A stretch of 64,000 nucleotides of DNA from Bacteroidales bacterium (GCA_031257915.1 JAIRNR010000007.1:1-64000), one strand, 5' to 3'; shown: positions 1 to 10,154, counted from the first letter of the stretch. Program-made: numbers and translations. The notes: generated by a model not told the origin, from the letters alone.

Positions 1-159
1 TTTAAACAATTGATTATAAGGCATTTATGAAGATTATTTTTGATGAAAATTTATAAAAATTTACGCCTATAATCCATTCATTATCAGCGAATTATCTCAT
101 TTAAATGCGTTGACCCTGCTTGGCAATAAAATAAACTTGCTTTTACTAAGATTTAATCG

Positions 160-168
160 TATATTTGC
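160..168 (+). promoter_or_regulatory. Bacteroidetes-type promoter, -7 box TATATTTGC
   Basis: The sequence matches the TAnnTTTG class of -7 element, with a TTG about 20 bases upstream (near 136) in the position of the -33 element. It would drive the first secreted-protein gene with a leader of about 150 bases. The stretch before it (1-159) is AT-rich and I see no gene in it. Confidence 0.55.
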
Positions 169-321
169 ACCCCCAATTACTCATATACCAAGAGATAATG
201 CGTCTTTTTTTATTCTTTTGTACATCAAATCTAACAGTTGTGCATTCTGCAAACAATGCGGAGAGGGTGATGAATAATAGGCAATTCCATGCCACTTTAA
301 CCAAAAAAAATATATATTCGT

Positions 322-3300
322 ATGAAGAAGTCAATTATTATTCTCGTATCGTTCATGGCTCTGGGTTTAGCAGTAAACGCACAGAGGATGCCGTCATTCA
401 AAACTATTAAAAACGACCACACGACCCGTGTAAAGGCAGGTGCTGCCAACAGTCAACTTGAACAGAAAGCACGCTCTCTTAAAAAGGAACCTTTTTTTAG
501 TGCGGCAAAACAGTCAAAATCAATATCGGATTTAAAATCCGCACATCAGGCTTACGTGGAAAGGTCCGAATCTATTAAAGCAAATAAAAACGTTACGGTG
601 CCGAAATTAAGCGTGAGAAAGTCTGCAACGCCTGACGCCGCAACTGTCACACTTACCGTTGTGGGCGATCCTTATGCCGATAGCAGCGGATTTCAAATGT
701 TTCTTGATCCGGATTGTGAGTTTAACTGGCAAAATGTATGGTACTATGACCAATTTTTCCAGACATGTGAATACCATATACCTGAGGATGCTACTTCAGA
801 GGAGGATCTGTCCCTTACGAGCGTAGTTTTAGATGGTTCAGGCAGCATAACCGTTCCGCAGGGACCTTATAATTTTGTCATTCTTAATATTCTCACAAGT
901 GAGAACAGAGCTGTATTAGAATCTTGGGCAGGAACATGGAATTATGCAGTGGCGGATAATTTTTACTTTAAAAATGGATATGAATACATTTTCACCATGG
1001 ATTTTGATCATGTTAGCTACAGTCCCGAACACGACGCGGCACTTGTAGGTTTAACTGTGCCTGAACCCTCGCCGGATCTTACGGGTAACGAATCAATCAC
1101 CGTTAAGGTCACTAATCGCGGTGCGGCAGATTTCTCGTCAGTTGATTTATCATATCAGCTCAACGACGGCAATATCGTTACGGAGACTTACAATCAGTTA
1201 ATTCAAGTCGGAGAGGAAAAGGAATACACATTTAACACCAAAGCCGATTTTTCCGCAGGAGGTATTTACAATGTGAAAGCATGGGTAACGTATGAAAACG
1301 ATTTGGATTCAAGAAATGACTTAATTACCGCATCAACCAAGCATACGTCAACAATAAAACTGCCGTTTATCAGTCAGTTCAATAACCCCGCCGAGTATTT
1401 ATACTGGACGGAAGTAAACTCAGACGGGAATGTCAGCAGGTGGATATACGACCGCGACAATACCGGTGTTGACGGTAATATAGGTAGTGTACAGGTATAT
1501 TCTTTACAGCATAATGCGGCGGCAAACAATTATTTTGTGAGTGATCCGCTGAACTTCGCGAATGCAGGTAACTACAATATTCGATTTCAATTTAGAGTAT
1601 TTGGTGACGAATCTCTCCGTATCCTGTGCGGAACAACGCCGGATCCGTTAGAAATGGATACTGTTGCCTATTATCCGCTTTTACGGGGGCATTTGTGGGA
1701 TTTTCGCCCGATTAATTTCACTGTGAGTGAATCGGGTACTCATTATGTCGCTTTTCAGTATTGTTCTCAGCCGGCTTTTGATCCTGACCCCAGCCAGTAT
1801 GGAGAAGAAGGAGAAACAGTTGGTGGTACAGGCATGAATATAGATAATATTATTGTAGATACCGGCATCTTTATTGGTATTCCTGATTTGGAAGTTGTAA
1901 AAGTTATGTATCCGGCTTCTGCCTGTGATATGGTTGACAGTACTTCAATTCGTGTGAGATTAAAAAATATCGGCACAGAGCCGATTTCAAATATAACATT
2001 AAAGTACCAGATAAACGGCGGCGATGTTGTTAAGGAGGTTATACCGTATTCCGAGTGGTACTTAAGTCCAATTGGTATCAATGATGAAGTAACAGTTGCA
2101 TTTGACGGGAAATACGATTTTTCGGAACTTGGCGAATATACTGTCAGGATTATAGGAGAAACAGACGATGACAAAAATAATGAAAACGATACCTTCACCA
2201 CGACAGTTATTCACTATGAGCCTTTAACTGCGGCGGATCTTCCGTTTGTAAGTGATTTTATGAATCCCGAAGACCGTAAAGAATGGAGTTCCAATCAGAT
2301 GGACGGGTGGTTGCCTAATGCGGATTTGGGCTGCCTGTGGCCCGAAACAGTACGTATTCCATTACTTTCCAGATGTATTACACTTGAGCCGGGAACATAT
2401 CGTTTCGATTATGGTTATTCTGCGGGATGGGAGATTTTGGGAATGTTGTTTATTGACAATTTTTATATCGCTTATGGTAAAGCAGGAGAAGATCCTTTAA
2501 GATGGACACCTGTGAAATCATACGAAAATATGGCAACGTACGGCACAGTAATAGATGATGATATAATTTTGAATATTACTGAGGCAGGTGACTATGTGGT
2601 AGCAGTGGTTCCCACTGTTTTGGGCGATTTGGCAATTTGGCATACATCTATTTCCGAAGTTAAAGCACACGATGTAAAAACGAAAAATATTTATCTTACC
2701 GAAAGTCTTCCCCGCATTATTCCTAAGGCGCAGTTTACGGAAAATAAAATTATTCCGGTGACAGTTGCCAATAGAGGATTAAACACTGAAAGCGGCAGTC
2801 TTACCGCATCTGTAAATTCAGTGTCTATAGGACAAACCGACTTTTATGTAGAACCATATAAAGATACCGTTGTATTGCTTACAGTTAATCTTGCCGAACT
2901 TCCTGTTGGTGAAGTAAACATATCAATTACGGCTGATATTGAGGATGACGGTGCTATTTCCGACAATACCGTTTCAGTTACAAAGATTATTTCCGATTCG
3001 GTTTTTGCATTTGATAATGCTAATAATCTTTCATGGGGATTTGGCACGACGAGCGCGGTAAAGGTAGGACTTGTTTACGAACTTTCCGCACCGGACACGC
3101 TCACATCTATCAGTGTAGCATTCCTCGAATCTAATTACGATGTTAATTTTGGTTTGGCTGTTTATCCCGTTACGAACGATTCTATCGGCGAGGCTTATTT
3201 TTCCATACAGCAGCATAATATCAGCGGGGTTTCTCATGCCTACGACGTTCCTGATACGATTTTGCAACCGGGTAAATACTTTTTTGAAATCAAAGATTTA

Positions 3301-3702
3301 TCCGTAAGCAGTTTTTATCTTGTTTCCGATATGGACGCGTATGGATATTTTTATGCGAGGAATGGCGAATCGCCGCAATTGGAAAGAGTAAGCGGGATAG
3401 GATTAGGGTATGTTCATGTTCGTCCTAATTTTGCCTCTGCATCTATATCAAACAGTAATGAACATGCACGGGCGTTTAACGATAATGTTTTCATCTATCC
3501 GAATCCCAGCACAGGTGAATTTACTGTTGCTGTTTCCAAAACATCAACAGTGGATATTTTCAATACAGTCGGCAAAAAAATTATCACGAAATCAGTTTCC
3601 GGAAATGCGAATTTCTCATTGAAACAAAGTGGTGTTTATATGGTAAGAGTTACTGCCAAAGACGGTAAAAATATTGTTACGAAAAAGATTATTGTGAAAT
3701 GA
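322..3702 (+). CDS. Large secreted T9SS cargo protein with CARDB-like and cleaved-adhesin-like modules
   Basis: This 1126-residue protein begins with a signal peptide (about residues 1-20, ending VNAQ). Three CARDB-like beta-sandwich segments can be seen at roughly residues 240-335, 520-625 and 785-890, each containing a 'VTNRG' or 'LKNIG' type strand and ending in an acidic D/N-rich turn. Between them lie two choice-of-anchor-J or cleaved-adhesin-like modules (starting LPFISQFNNP and LPFVSDFMNP). The last 70 residues are a T9SS type A sorting domain, with YPNPSTGEF followed by a GVYMVRV strand and a Lys-rich end. It should be exported across the outer membrane and attached to the surface or released. 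No catalytic motif was recognised, so an adhesin or binding role is inferred. The next gene overlaps its stop codon (ATGA), suggesting coexpression. Confidence 0.85.
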   Translation: MKKSIIILVSFMALGLAVNAQRMPSFKTIKNDHTTRVKAGAANSQLEQKARSLKKEPFFSAAKQSKSISDLKSAHQAYVERSESIKANKNVTVPKLSVRKSATPDAATVTLTVVGDPYADSSGFQMFLDPDCEFNWQNVWYYDQFFQTCEYHIPEDATSEEDLSLTSVVLDGSGSITVPQGPYNFVILNILTSENRAVLESWAGTWNYAVADNFYFKNGYEYIFTMDFDHVSYSPEHDAALVGLTVPEPSPDLTGNESITVKVTNRGAADFSSVDLSYQLNDGNIVTETYNQLIQVGEEKEYTFNTKADFSAGGIYNVKAWVTYENDLDSRNDLITASTKHTSTIKLPFISQFNNPAEYLYWTEVNSDGNVSRWIYDRDNTGVDGNIGSVQVYSLQHNAAANNYFVSDPLNFANAGNYNIRFQFRVFGDESLRILCGTTPDPLEMDTVAYYPLLRGHLWDFRPINFTVSESGTHYVAFQYCSQPAFDPDPSQYGEEGETVGGTGMNIDNIIVDTGIFIGIPDLEVVKVMYPASACDMVDSTSIRVRLKNIGTEPISNITLKYQINGGDVVKEVIPYSEWYLSPIGINDEVTVAFDGKYDFSELGEYTVRIIGETDDDKNNENDTFTTTVIHYEPLTAADLPFVSDFMNPEDRKEWSSNQMDGWLPNADLGCLWPETVRIPLLSRCITLEPGTYRFDYGYSAGWEILGMLFIDNFYIAYGKAGEDPLRWTPVKSYENMATYGTVIDDDIILNITEAGDYVVAVVPTVLGDLAIWHTSISEVKAHDVKTKNIYLTESLPRIIPKAQFTENKIIPVTVANRGLNTESGSLTASVNSVSIGQTDFYVEPYKDTVVLLTVNLAELPVGEVNISITADIEDDGAISDNTVSVTKIISDSVFAFDNANNLSWGFGTTSAVKVGLVYELSAPDTLTSISVAFLESNYDVNFGLAVYPVTNDSIGEAYFSIQQHNISGVSHAYDVPDTILQPGKYFFEIKDLSVSSFYLVSDMDAYGYFYARNGESPQLERVSGIGLGYVHVRPNFASASISNSNEHARAFNDNVFIYPNPSTGEFTVAVSKTSTVDIFNTVGKKIITKSVSGNANFSLKQSGVYMVRVTAKDGKNIVTKKIIVK

Positions 3703-6272
3703 TGAGACTATACGTTTTTTTTATTGCAGGCTGCTTTTTAATCGGCAGCCCGCTTTTTGGTGTGCCGGCAAATCCGCGACCCATTGAAAAAATACAGCCG
3801 GACGGTACGAAAATAACCGTATTGTCTAAAGGTGACGAAAAAGTTCACTGGATGGAGACACTCGACGGCTATACACTAATGTATAATTCCGAAAAGTCTG
3901 TTGTGTTTGCAACCACAGATGACGCCGGCAATATGGTACCGTCGCAAATCATATATAGAAACCAAAAACCGGAAAGCAATATTGTCAAAAATATTCGTTA
4001 CAGTACCGCACAGAAGGACGCTTTGAAATCCATTTGGAAAACTGTTGATAATATTGAAAAATCTAAAAAATCAAAAGCAGTTACAGGTGAAAAAAAAGCA
4101 CTCTGCATTTTAATAAATTTTCAAGATAAAGCAATGATAAAAACAAAAGCGGAATTTGAGAATTTATTTAATCAAATCGGTTATTCGGCTAATGGTGCAT
4201 ACGGCAGTATTCGCGATTTTTACAGAGAAAACTCTTACGGAAAAATGGATTATGTTACTACTTTTGCCGGACCTTACACTACAAGCGGAAATACGGCGGA
4301 GTATGTAAACGAGAGTAATTATGCCGATTTTGCCAGGGAGGCTTTGGAACTTGCGGATGCAGATATTAATTATGCCGATTTTGCAAATGATGAAAATAAA
4401 TTGGAATCGTTTCATATAATTTTTGCGGGATACGGTGACGAATCCATAAATAACGGTCAGCAAATATGGTCACATAAATCCGCATTGCCGTGGCCTGTTA
4501 CATTAGACGGTGTTGCTGTTCAGATCTATTCCTGTTCACCTGAATTAAGAGGCAGTTCGGGTACGGACATCACGCATATCGGTGCTCCCTGTCACGAACT
4601 TTGTCATGTATTCGGAGCACCCGACTACTACGATATTGATTACAATGAAAGCGGAGGAAACTATCAAGGTACCGGTGAATGGGATTTGATGGCAGCCGGC
4701 AGTTGGAACGCAGAGGGTGCAAGACCTGCCCATATAAATATTTTTCAAAAATTTCTGTTTGGATGGGTCAACTTTGTAGAATTATCATCAGGCAAAACAG
4801 TTACCGATATGCCTAACTCTGTGGACAGTGCATTAGCATACAAAATAGAAGTCAATGAAGACGGTGAAATGTACATACTTGAAAATGTACAGCAAAAAGG
4901 TTTTAATGGAGGTGTCCCCGGACATGGATTGCTTATTTATCATCTTCATTCGGATGCGTTGTCCAAATATGTTGATAATTCCTCGCATCCGCAGCAGTTA
5001 TACCCTGTGTGTGCGGGAGTGATAACGGCAATACCAACATCTGACCCGTCTTCTTATGGCCACCTTAACACTATTTCCCGGGAAAATGACATTAACACTC
5101 AAAAATGTCCGTTTCCGGGCAGTGAGAATAAAACTTCTTTTTCCGGTACTACCGTCCCTGCAATGTTTTCATGGAAAACGAACGATGTCTTTATGGATAA
5201 GCCGATTGACAATATTTCGGAAAATGTTTCCAAACAGACAGTGTCTTTCAAATTTATGGGTGGCGACCCAAGAGTTGCTACACCTGTATTTTCACCCGAT
5301 GGCGATTCGTACCCCGATTCTGTTCTTGTGAGTATTCTTTGCGCAACAAATGGTGCATCTGTTTATTATACAACTGATGGCAGTACTCCCGACAGGACCT
5401 CAACTCTTTATGTTTCGCCTTTTGTATTGAAAGCACCGACAACACTGAAAGCGATTGCATATAAGGATGGACTTGATAACAGCAATGTAGGTACTGCTTC
5501 CTATTCATTTTGTGCGATGTCGGATCTTTCAACGGAATCTCACGTACAGAATTTTGAAGAAGAATCGGGGCTTGGCTGTTGGAGTGCTGTTGCTGCTGAG
5601 CCTGCCGGCGATAATGCAAATACGGCGCATAATAACGGTTGGGGTATCAGAGATTATGAGGGGTCAAAAGTATGGCGATTTTCCTCGTGGAGACCGGCAA
5701 CCGACTATACTCAGTATTTGATTAGTCCCAGATTAGTTATTGACGGTTACGACAGAAAATGTGGCTTTTACTATAAAAAGTCAAATAAAAGTCCTGAAAC
5801 ATTTGTTGCAGGTTATTCTACGATGAGCAATGATGTAAGCAAATTTATTTGGGGTACACCTGTTACGGCAAACAGTGATGAATGGAATTTTTACAGCGAT
5901 ACAACCATACCGTTTAACGCAAAGTACATTGCTGTAAAATATTTATCCGAAAATAAATATTATCTGTATATTGACAGTTTTACAATAGATAAGACGTCTG
6001 TTTTTACTGAGTTACCGCCGGTATCTAACGAGGAATTGAAAGAAGATAATGTGAAAATTTATCCTAATCCTAATAACGGAAGATTTGTGATAGATGTTTC
6101 CGAAACGTCGGTAGTAAGGATTTGGAATATGGCGGGCTTAAAAGTAACGGAAAAGCGAATAGCAGGGTCCGGCACTTTTTTTCTGAAGCAAAACGGAGTT
6201 TACACAGTGCAAATAATTTCGGAAAAAAGCGGAAAAGTTTTGACGAAAAAAGTAATAAAAAGCAGCAATTAG
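3699..6272 (+). CDS. M6-family (immune inhibitor A-like) secreted metalloprotease with T9SS sorting domain
   Basis: The protein has 857 residues. After a signal peptide comes a pro-region, then a metalloprotease domain with the zinc motif HELCHVFGAPD at about residues 299-309 (His299, Glu300 and His303, then Gly306 and Asp309), followed by GTGEWDLMAAGSWN, typical of M6 peptidases. Around residues 525-600 there is a chitobiase/HexA C-terminal-like beta module (YYTTDGSTPD). A carbohydrate-binding-like jelly roll appears to follow, and the C-terminus is a T9SS type A sorting domain (IYPNPNNGRF, GVYTVQI). It probably digests extracellular protein. Its start lies inside the stop of the upstream cargo gene, so the two are one operon. 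Its stop overlaps the stop of the convergent permease gene by four bases. Confidence 0.9.
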   Translation: MMRLYVFFIAGCFLIGSPLFGVPANPRPIEKIQPDGTKITVLSKGDEKVHWMETLDGYTLMYNSEKSVVFATTDDAGNMVPSQIIYRNQKPESNIVKNIRYSTAQKDALKSIWKTVDNIEKSKKSKAVTGEKKALCILINFQDKAMIKTKAEFENLFNQIGYSANGAYGSIRDFYRENSYGKMDYVTTFAGPYTTSGNTAEYVNESNYADFAREALELADADINYADFANDENKLESFHIIFAGYGDESINNGQQIWSHKSALPWPVTLDGVAVQIYSCSPELRGSSGTDITHIGAPCHELCHVFGAPDYYDIDYNESGGNYQGTGEWDLMAAGSWNAEGARPAHINIFQKFLFGWVNFVELSSGKTVTDMPNSVDSALAYKIEVNEDGEMYILENVQQKGFNGGVPGHGLLIYHLHSDALSKYVDNSSHPQQLYPVCAGVITAIPTSDPSSYGHLNTISRENDINTQKCPFPGSENKTSFSGTTVPAMFSWKTNDVFMDKPIDNISENVSKQTVSFKFMGGDPRVATPVFSPDGDSYPDSVLVSILCATNGASVYYTTDGSTPDRTSTLYVSPFVLKAPTTLKAIAYKDGLDNSNVGTASYSFCAMSDLSTESHVQNFEEESGLGCWSAVAAEPAGDNANTAHNNGWGIRDYEGSKVWRFSSWRPATDYTQYLISPRLVIDGYDRKCGFYYKKSNKSPETFVAGYSTMSNDVSKFIWGTPVTANSDEWNFYSDTTIPFNAKYIAVKYLSENKYYLYIDSFTIDKTSVFTELPPVSNEELKEDNVKIYPNPNNGRFVIDVSETSVVRIWNMAGLKVTEKRIAGSGTFFLKQNGVYTVQIISEKSGKVLTKKVIKSSN

Positions 6273-7708
6273 CGTTTGCGCAAATGACTGTGCTTTATTC
6301 CGTACGTAAAATAAATTATTAAACCCGTAACTGTCCATATCGCAAGCCGTGTCCACGTAGTGGCGGGCAGTGAGAGCATTTGGATAATGCAGATAGTTGC
6401 GCCCAGCAGCGGTACAAACGGCACCCATGGAGTTCTAAACGGACGAGGTATAAGCGGCTGTGTTTTGCGTAAAACTACTACTGAAATACATACTATCGTA
6501 AAAGCGAGCATTGTTCCGATAGAAACTAATTCCACCAGTACGTGTAGCGGCAGGATACCGGCGATAATTCCTGTTACAATACCTCCTAAAAGCGTAGAGT
6601 TAACCGGTACGCCGCGTCTGTTTACTTTTGAAAATATTTTAGGCAGTAATCCGTCTCGCGAAATTGCGTAATAAATTCTGCTTTGTCCCAAACTCATAAC
6701 GAGGATTACAGATGTAATTCCCGCAATGGCACCTGTTTTTATAAACGGACTTAACCATGCTAATCCTTTTCCTGCGCTGTCAATCGCAAATGCGATCGGA
6801 GCTTCGGTGTTCAATTCCGTGTAAGGGACAATTCCCGTAAGTACAAGTGTTACCGAAGCGTAGAGTAAAGCACAAATTAAAAGCGAAATAAGAATACCGC
6901 GAGGCATATCTTTTTGTGGATTTTTTACTTCCTGTGCCGCCGTTGAAAGAGCGTCAAAACCTAAATAAGCGTAAAAAACAACCGCCGCTCCGCGTAATAT
7001 GCCGCTCCATCCGAAAGAACCGAATTTGCCTGTATTCTCAGGTATAAAGGGTGTAAGATTATCAACATTAACATAAGACAGTCCGAATCCGACAAAAAGT
7101 AAAATAACAGTAACTTTAACAACAACAATTATGTTGTTAATCCACGTTGACTGTTTTGTTCCGCCAATTAGAAATGCAGTAATAACAGCAACAATAAAAA
7201 CAGCAGGAAAGTCTATCAGCGATCCTGTAAAATACCATCCTCTATCCGCTGTGTGGTCAAGTGTTGATAATGAAAGGTGACTCGGAATACTCATACCCCA
7301 ACCATCAAGCAAATTTGTCACATATTCACTCCAACCGACAGCAACGGACGAGCATGCAAACAAATATTCCATCACAAGTGCCCAACCGACGAACCATGCG
7401 GGCAGTTCGCCAAGTGCGGTATAGCAGTAAGAATAGACGCTGCCCGAAACAGGCATCATTGCCGCAAATTCTGCATAGCAAAGCCCTGCAAGCACACAGG
7501 CTAACGCTGAAATCAAAAATGATATGCTTAAAGCGGGACCGGCGTACATTGCCGCCGCCTGTCCTGTAATAATAAAAATACCTGTACCGACAATCGCACC
7601 GACACCGAGCATTACTAAATGTGTAGCATTAAGACTGCGCTTCAGACCGCTACTCTCGGCACTTTTAAGAATTGAGGCTATATCCTTTTTAACGAGCAAG
7701 TTCTTCAT
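6269..7708 (-). CDS. APC-superfamily amino acid permease
   Basis: A 479-residue integral membrane protein with about twelve hydrophobic segments. The N-terminal LGVGAIVGTGIFIITG is the conserved first helix of the cationic amino acid transporter branch of the APC superfamily. It is followed by a helix with SGSVYSYCY and later FFAYLGFDA-like residues (VFYAYLGFDALST) and GQSRIYYAISRDGLLP. It imports or exchanges amino acids at the inner membrane; the exact substrate cannot be read. The reading frame stays open upstream to 7948, but Met at 7708 (MKNLLVKK) is chosen because a -7 box lies just upstream and a longer start would run through the divergent MBL gene. Confidence 0.88.
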   Translation of the reverse strand: MKNLLVKKDIASILKSAESSGLKRSLNATHLVMLGVGAIVGTGIFIITGQAAAMYAGPALSISFLISALACVLAGLCYAEFAAMMPVSGSVYSYCYTALGELPAWFVGWALVMEYLFACSSVAVGWSEYVTNLLDGWGMSIPSHLSLSTLDHTADRGWYFTGSLIDFPAVFIVAVITAFLIGGTKQSTWINNIIVVVKVTVILLFVGFGLSYVNVDNLTPFIPENTGKFGSFGWSGILRGAAVVFYAYLGFDALSTAAQEVKNPQKDMPRGILISLLICALLYASVTLVLTGIVPYTELNTEAPIAFAIDSAGKGLAWLSPFIKTGAIAGITSVILVMSLGQSRIYYAISRDGLLPKIFSKVNRRGVPVNSTLLGGIVTGIIAGILPLHVLVELVSIGTMLAFTIVCISVVVLRKTQPLIPRPFRTPWVPFVPLLGATICIIQMLSLPATTWTRLAIWTVTGLIIYFTYGIKHSHLRKR

Positions 7709-7738
7709 ATATTTCAAGCACGTTTGCACTGTAATTTC

Positions 7739-7747
7739 GCAAAGGTA
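7739..7747 (-). promoter_or_regulatory. -7 box TACCTTTGC for the permease gene
   Basis: On the minus strand this reads TACCTTTGC, a match to TAnnTTTG. It sits about 30 bases before the permease ATG. It is back to back with the plus-strand box at 7759, with only 11 bases between them. Confidence 0.5.
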
Positions 7748-7758
7748 CGGATTTTTCG

Positions 7759-7767
7759 TATTTTTGC
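7759..7767 (+). promoter_or_regulatory. -7 box TATTTTTGC for the MBL-fold gene
   Basis: The box ends only four bases before the ATG at 7772, so the predicted transcript has almost no leader. No convincing -33 TTTG is seen at the usual spacing. Confidence 0.5.
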
Positions 7768-7771
7768 CTGT

Positions 7772-8602
7772 ATGCAGAAATTGATTTTTCTTGGTACAGG
7801 TACTTCGCAGGGTGTACCTGTTGTCGGCTGCGATTGTGAAGTATGCCGCTCGACTGACCCGCGTGACAGGCGATTGCGTACATCCGCGCTGATTTGCACG
7901 CACAGTACGCAAATTGTCATTGACGCAGGACCCGATTTTCGTTACCAAATGTTGCGTGAACGTTTGAAAGGTAATGCAAAGGACAGGTTAGACGGAGTTG
8001 TACTGACACATTCTCACCATGACCATATTGGCGGACTTGACGATGTGCGTCCGTATTTGCATATTATGCAAAAGCCTGTCGCACTCTACGGCAATGAGGA
8101 AACATTACGCCACGTCAGGGAAGAAGCATTTAGCTATGCGTTTAAAGAAAATCCGTATCCGGGTGCGCCGCAGTTTGAATTGCATACGGTTGGTTTCGGC
8201 AGTACTAATGGCATAAACGATGCGGAAGATACGGCAGATATGGAATCCTTTACGATTGGCGACATCGTTTTGCAACCTGTTAAAATACTGCATAAAGCCG
8301 ATTTTCCGATTCTTGGCTATCGGACAAGTGACTTAGCGTATTTAACAGACGTAAAATTTATCCCTGATGAGAGTATAAAAAAAATACGCGGAGTTCGCAT
8401 ACTTGTTATTAACGCTTTGCGCGGATGGCAACATCCGTCGCATTTGTCATTGCCCGAAGCGTTGGAAATAATTGCGGATATTAAGCCGCAGATGGCATAT
8501 CTTACCCACATAAGCCATCGTTTTGGGCGTTATGAGGAAGTAATAAAGCAACTTCCGAAAAACGTGCAACCCGCCTGTGACGGACTGACGGTGGATTTTT
8601 AA
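7772..8602 (+). CDS. MBL-fold metallohydrolase (PhnP-like)
   Basis: A 276-residue cytosolic protein. It opens with the beta strand IFLGTGTSQGVPVVGC typical of PhnP-like and RNase Z-like metallo-beta-lactamase-fold enzymes, followed by a CDCEVC cysteine cluster at about residues 20-25. The metal-binding motif HSHHDH is at residues 80-85 (His80, His82, Asp84 and His85). Later histidines (near LHKADFP and THISHRF) complete the site. Family members are phosphodiesterases or related hydrolases; the substrate here is unknown. Met at 7772 is preferred over an upstream in-frame Met at 7724 because the -7 box lies between them. The gene ends one base before the convergent rng stop. Confidence 0.85.
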   Translation: MQKLIFLGTGTSQGVPVVGCDCEVCRSTDPRDRRLRTSALICTHSTQIVIDAGPDFRYQMLRERLKGNAKDRLDGVVLTHSHHDHIGGLDDVRPYLHIMQKPVALYGNEETLRHVREEAFSYAFKENPYPGAPQFELHTVGFGSTNGINDAEDTADMESFTIGDIVLQPVKILHKADFPILGYRTSDLAYLTDVKFIPDESIKKIRGVRILVINALRGWQHPSHLSLPEALEIIADIKPQMAYLTHISHRFGRYEEVIKQLPKNVQPACDGLTVDF

Positions 8603-8603
8603 A

Positions 8604-10154
8604 TTATAATTGTATTTCCTCGCCGTCTTTATTCAGGAAACGATACTCAAGAAATCCTAAACTCTGCGATTCGTAAAGGCGAGTTATCCATCCGTATTTG
8701 AAAAACCATCTCCATTTGTATTTAAACGGATAACGGTGAAAATAAGAATAAATATACGGATGAAGCATGATTGAAAAATGCTTTTCGTTTTGGTCCTTAA
8801 TAAGGTATTCTATATTCTTTTGAATTTCATCAATAATAAGTATGGACGGTTTAACTTCACCGCTACCGCCGCAGGTGGGACATGTTTCAACAACAGTAAC
8901 TTCTGTTTGCGGGCGTACCCTTTGGCGAGTTATTTGTATCAGTCCGAACTTTGAGGGCGGAAGAACAGTATGTTTTGCAGGGTCGTTTTTCATCGCATCA
9001 AGCATTGCCATAAAAAGTTGTTTGCGGTTTGCCTGAGTTTTCTGGTCAATGAAATCAACAATAATAATACCGCCTATATCGCGCAGGCGGAGTTGATGTG
9101 CGACTTCAAGAGCTGCTTCTTTATTTACTCCGAGTGCGTTTTCCTCCTGTGATTGCTCGGAATTAACTCTGTGTCCGCTATTTACGTCTATTACATGCAG
9201 TGCTTCCGTATGCTCTATAACAAGATACGCACCGCTGCGGGCAACAGGCACAATACGTCCGAACGATTGTTTTATCTGGCGGGTAATTCCGTAAACGTCA
9301 AAAATATGTTCCTTGCTTTTATGAAGTTTTACTATATCTTTTTTATCTATGGCGATTTGGGAAATGTAATTTTTTATTTCCTCATAAAGTTTTACGTCAT
9401 TTGTTACAACTTGTGAAAAATCGTCATTGAGTATGTCCCTCAAAATACCGACACTTTTTATATCCTCGCTGTAAACCTTCATTGGTGCGGCTGCGGTATG
9501 AAGATTTTTACCAATCTGTTCCCATTTTGCAAACAGGTGTTTCAAATCGCTGTCCAAATCGGCAACACTTTGCCCCTGAGCGACAGTACGGATAATAACA
9601 CCGAAATTTTTCGGACGGATGCTTGTAATTAAATTGCGTAACCGCCGCCGTTCCTCGCTGCTTTTAATTTTTTGAGATACCGAAATTTTATTTGAGAATG
9701 GGATAAGCACAAGAAAACGTCCGGGAAAAGACAATTCCGAATTTATTCTGGGACCTTTTGTTGAAATTGATTCTTTGACAACTTGAACAAGAATTTGCTG
9801 ATTTTGTTTTAAAAAAGAAGTAATTTTTTCCGTTTTAGAGGATTCCGCAGTAATTTTGTAATTAGATATGTCAAGCTGTTGCTTGTCGCCGTTGATTGCA
9901 CAATTTGTAAACTTATTGAGAGCCTTAAATTGTTGTCCCAAATCAAGACAATGAATAAATCCCTCTTTATCCGCGCCTACATCTACGAATGCAGCATTAA
10001 GTCCCGGCATAATCTTCTTGACCCTGCCAAGAAAAATATCACCCACCAAATGTTGGGCACCTGTTTTTTCTCTATGCAGTTCAACCAATTGCTTGTTTTC
10101 AACAAGCGCAATAACCACTTCCGATGGAGTGGAATCGATAACCAATTCCTTCAC
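8604..10154 (-). CDS. rng: Ribonuclease E/G family endoribonuclease
   Basis: A 516-residue member of the RNase E/G family, which processes rRNA precursors and initiates mRNA decay. The N-terminal S1 domain is visible (GDIFLGRVKKIMPGLNAAFVDVGADKEGFIH is its conserved core, seen here in parts). The DNase-I-like catalytic part has IDVNSG and IIIVDFID, which carry the metal-binding aspartates. The zinc-link CPTCGGSGEV follows at about residue 430. There is no long degradosome tail, so it is RNase G-sized. The start codon is GTG at 10154, just downstream of the small basic protein gene, giving an HU / mS38-like / rng operon. Confidence 0.93.
   Translation of the reverse strand: MKELVIDSTPSEVVIALVENKQLVELHREKTGAQHLVGDIFLGRVKKIMPGLNAAFVDVGADKEGFIHCLDLGQQFKALNKFTNCAINGDKQQLDISNYKITAESSKTEKITSFLKQNQQILVQVVKESISTKGPRINSELSFPGRFLVLIPFSNKISVSQKIKSSEERRRLRNLITSIRPKNFGVIIRTVAQGQSVADLDSDLKHLFAKWEQIGKNLHTAAAPMKVYSEDIKSVGILRDILNDDFSQVVTNDVKLYEEIKNYISQIAIDKKDIVKLHKSKEHIFDVYGITRQIKQSFGRIVPVARSGAYLVIEHTEALHVIDVNSGHRVNSEQSQEENALGVNKEAALEVAHQLRLRDIGGIIIVDFIDQKTQANRKQLFMAMLDAMKNDPAKHTVLPPSKFGLIQITRQRVRPQTEVTVVETCPTCGGSGEVKPSILIIDEIQKNIEYLIKDQNEKHFSIMLHPYIYSYFHRYPFKYKWRWFFKYGWITRLYESQSLGFLEYRFLNKDGEEIQL

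Noticed and set aside
165-410. Plus-strand frame overlapping the first T9SS gene
   Set aside because: It begins inside the -7 box and runs into the signal-peptide region of a much better supported gene; no recognisable protein features.
5278-5619. Minus-strand frame of 113 codons inside the M6 protease gene
   Set aside because: Low-complexity Gln/His/Ser-rich translation within a clear coding region on the other strand.
7709-7948. N-terminal extension of the permease
   Set aside because: It lacks transporter features, crosses its own promoter and overlaps the divergent MBL gene.
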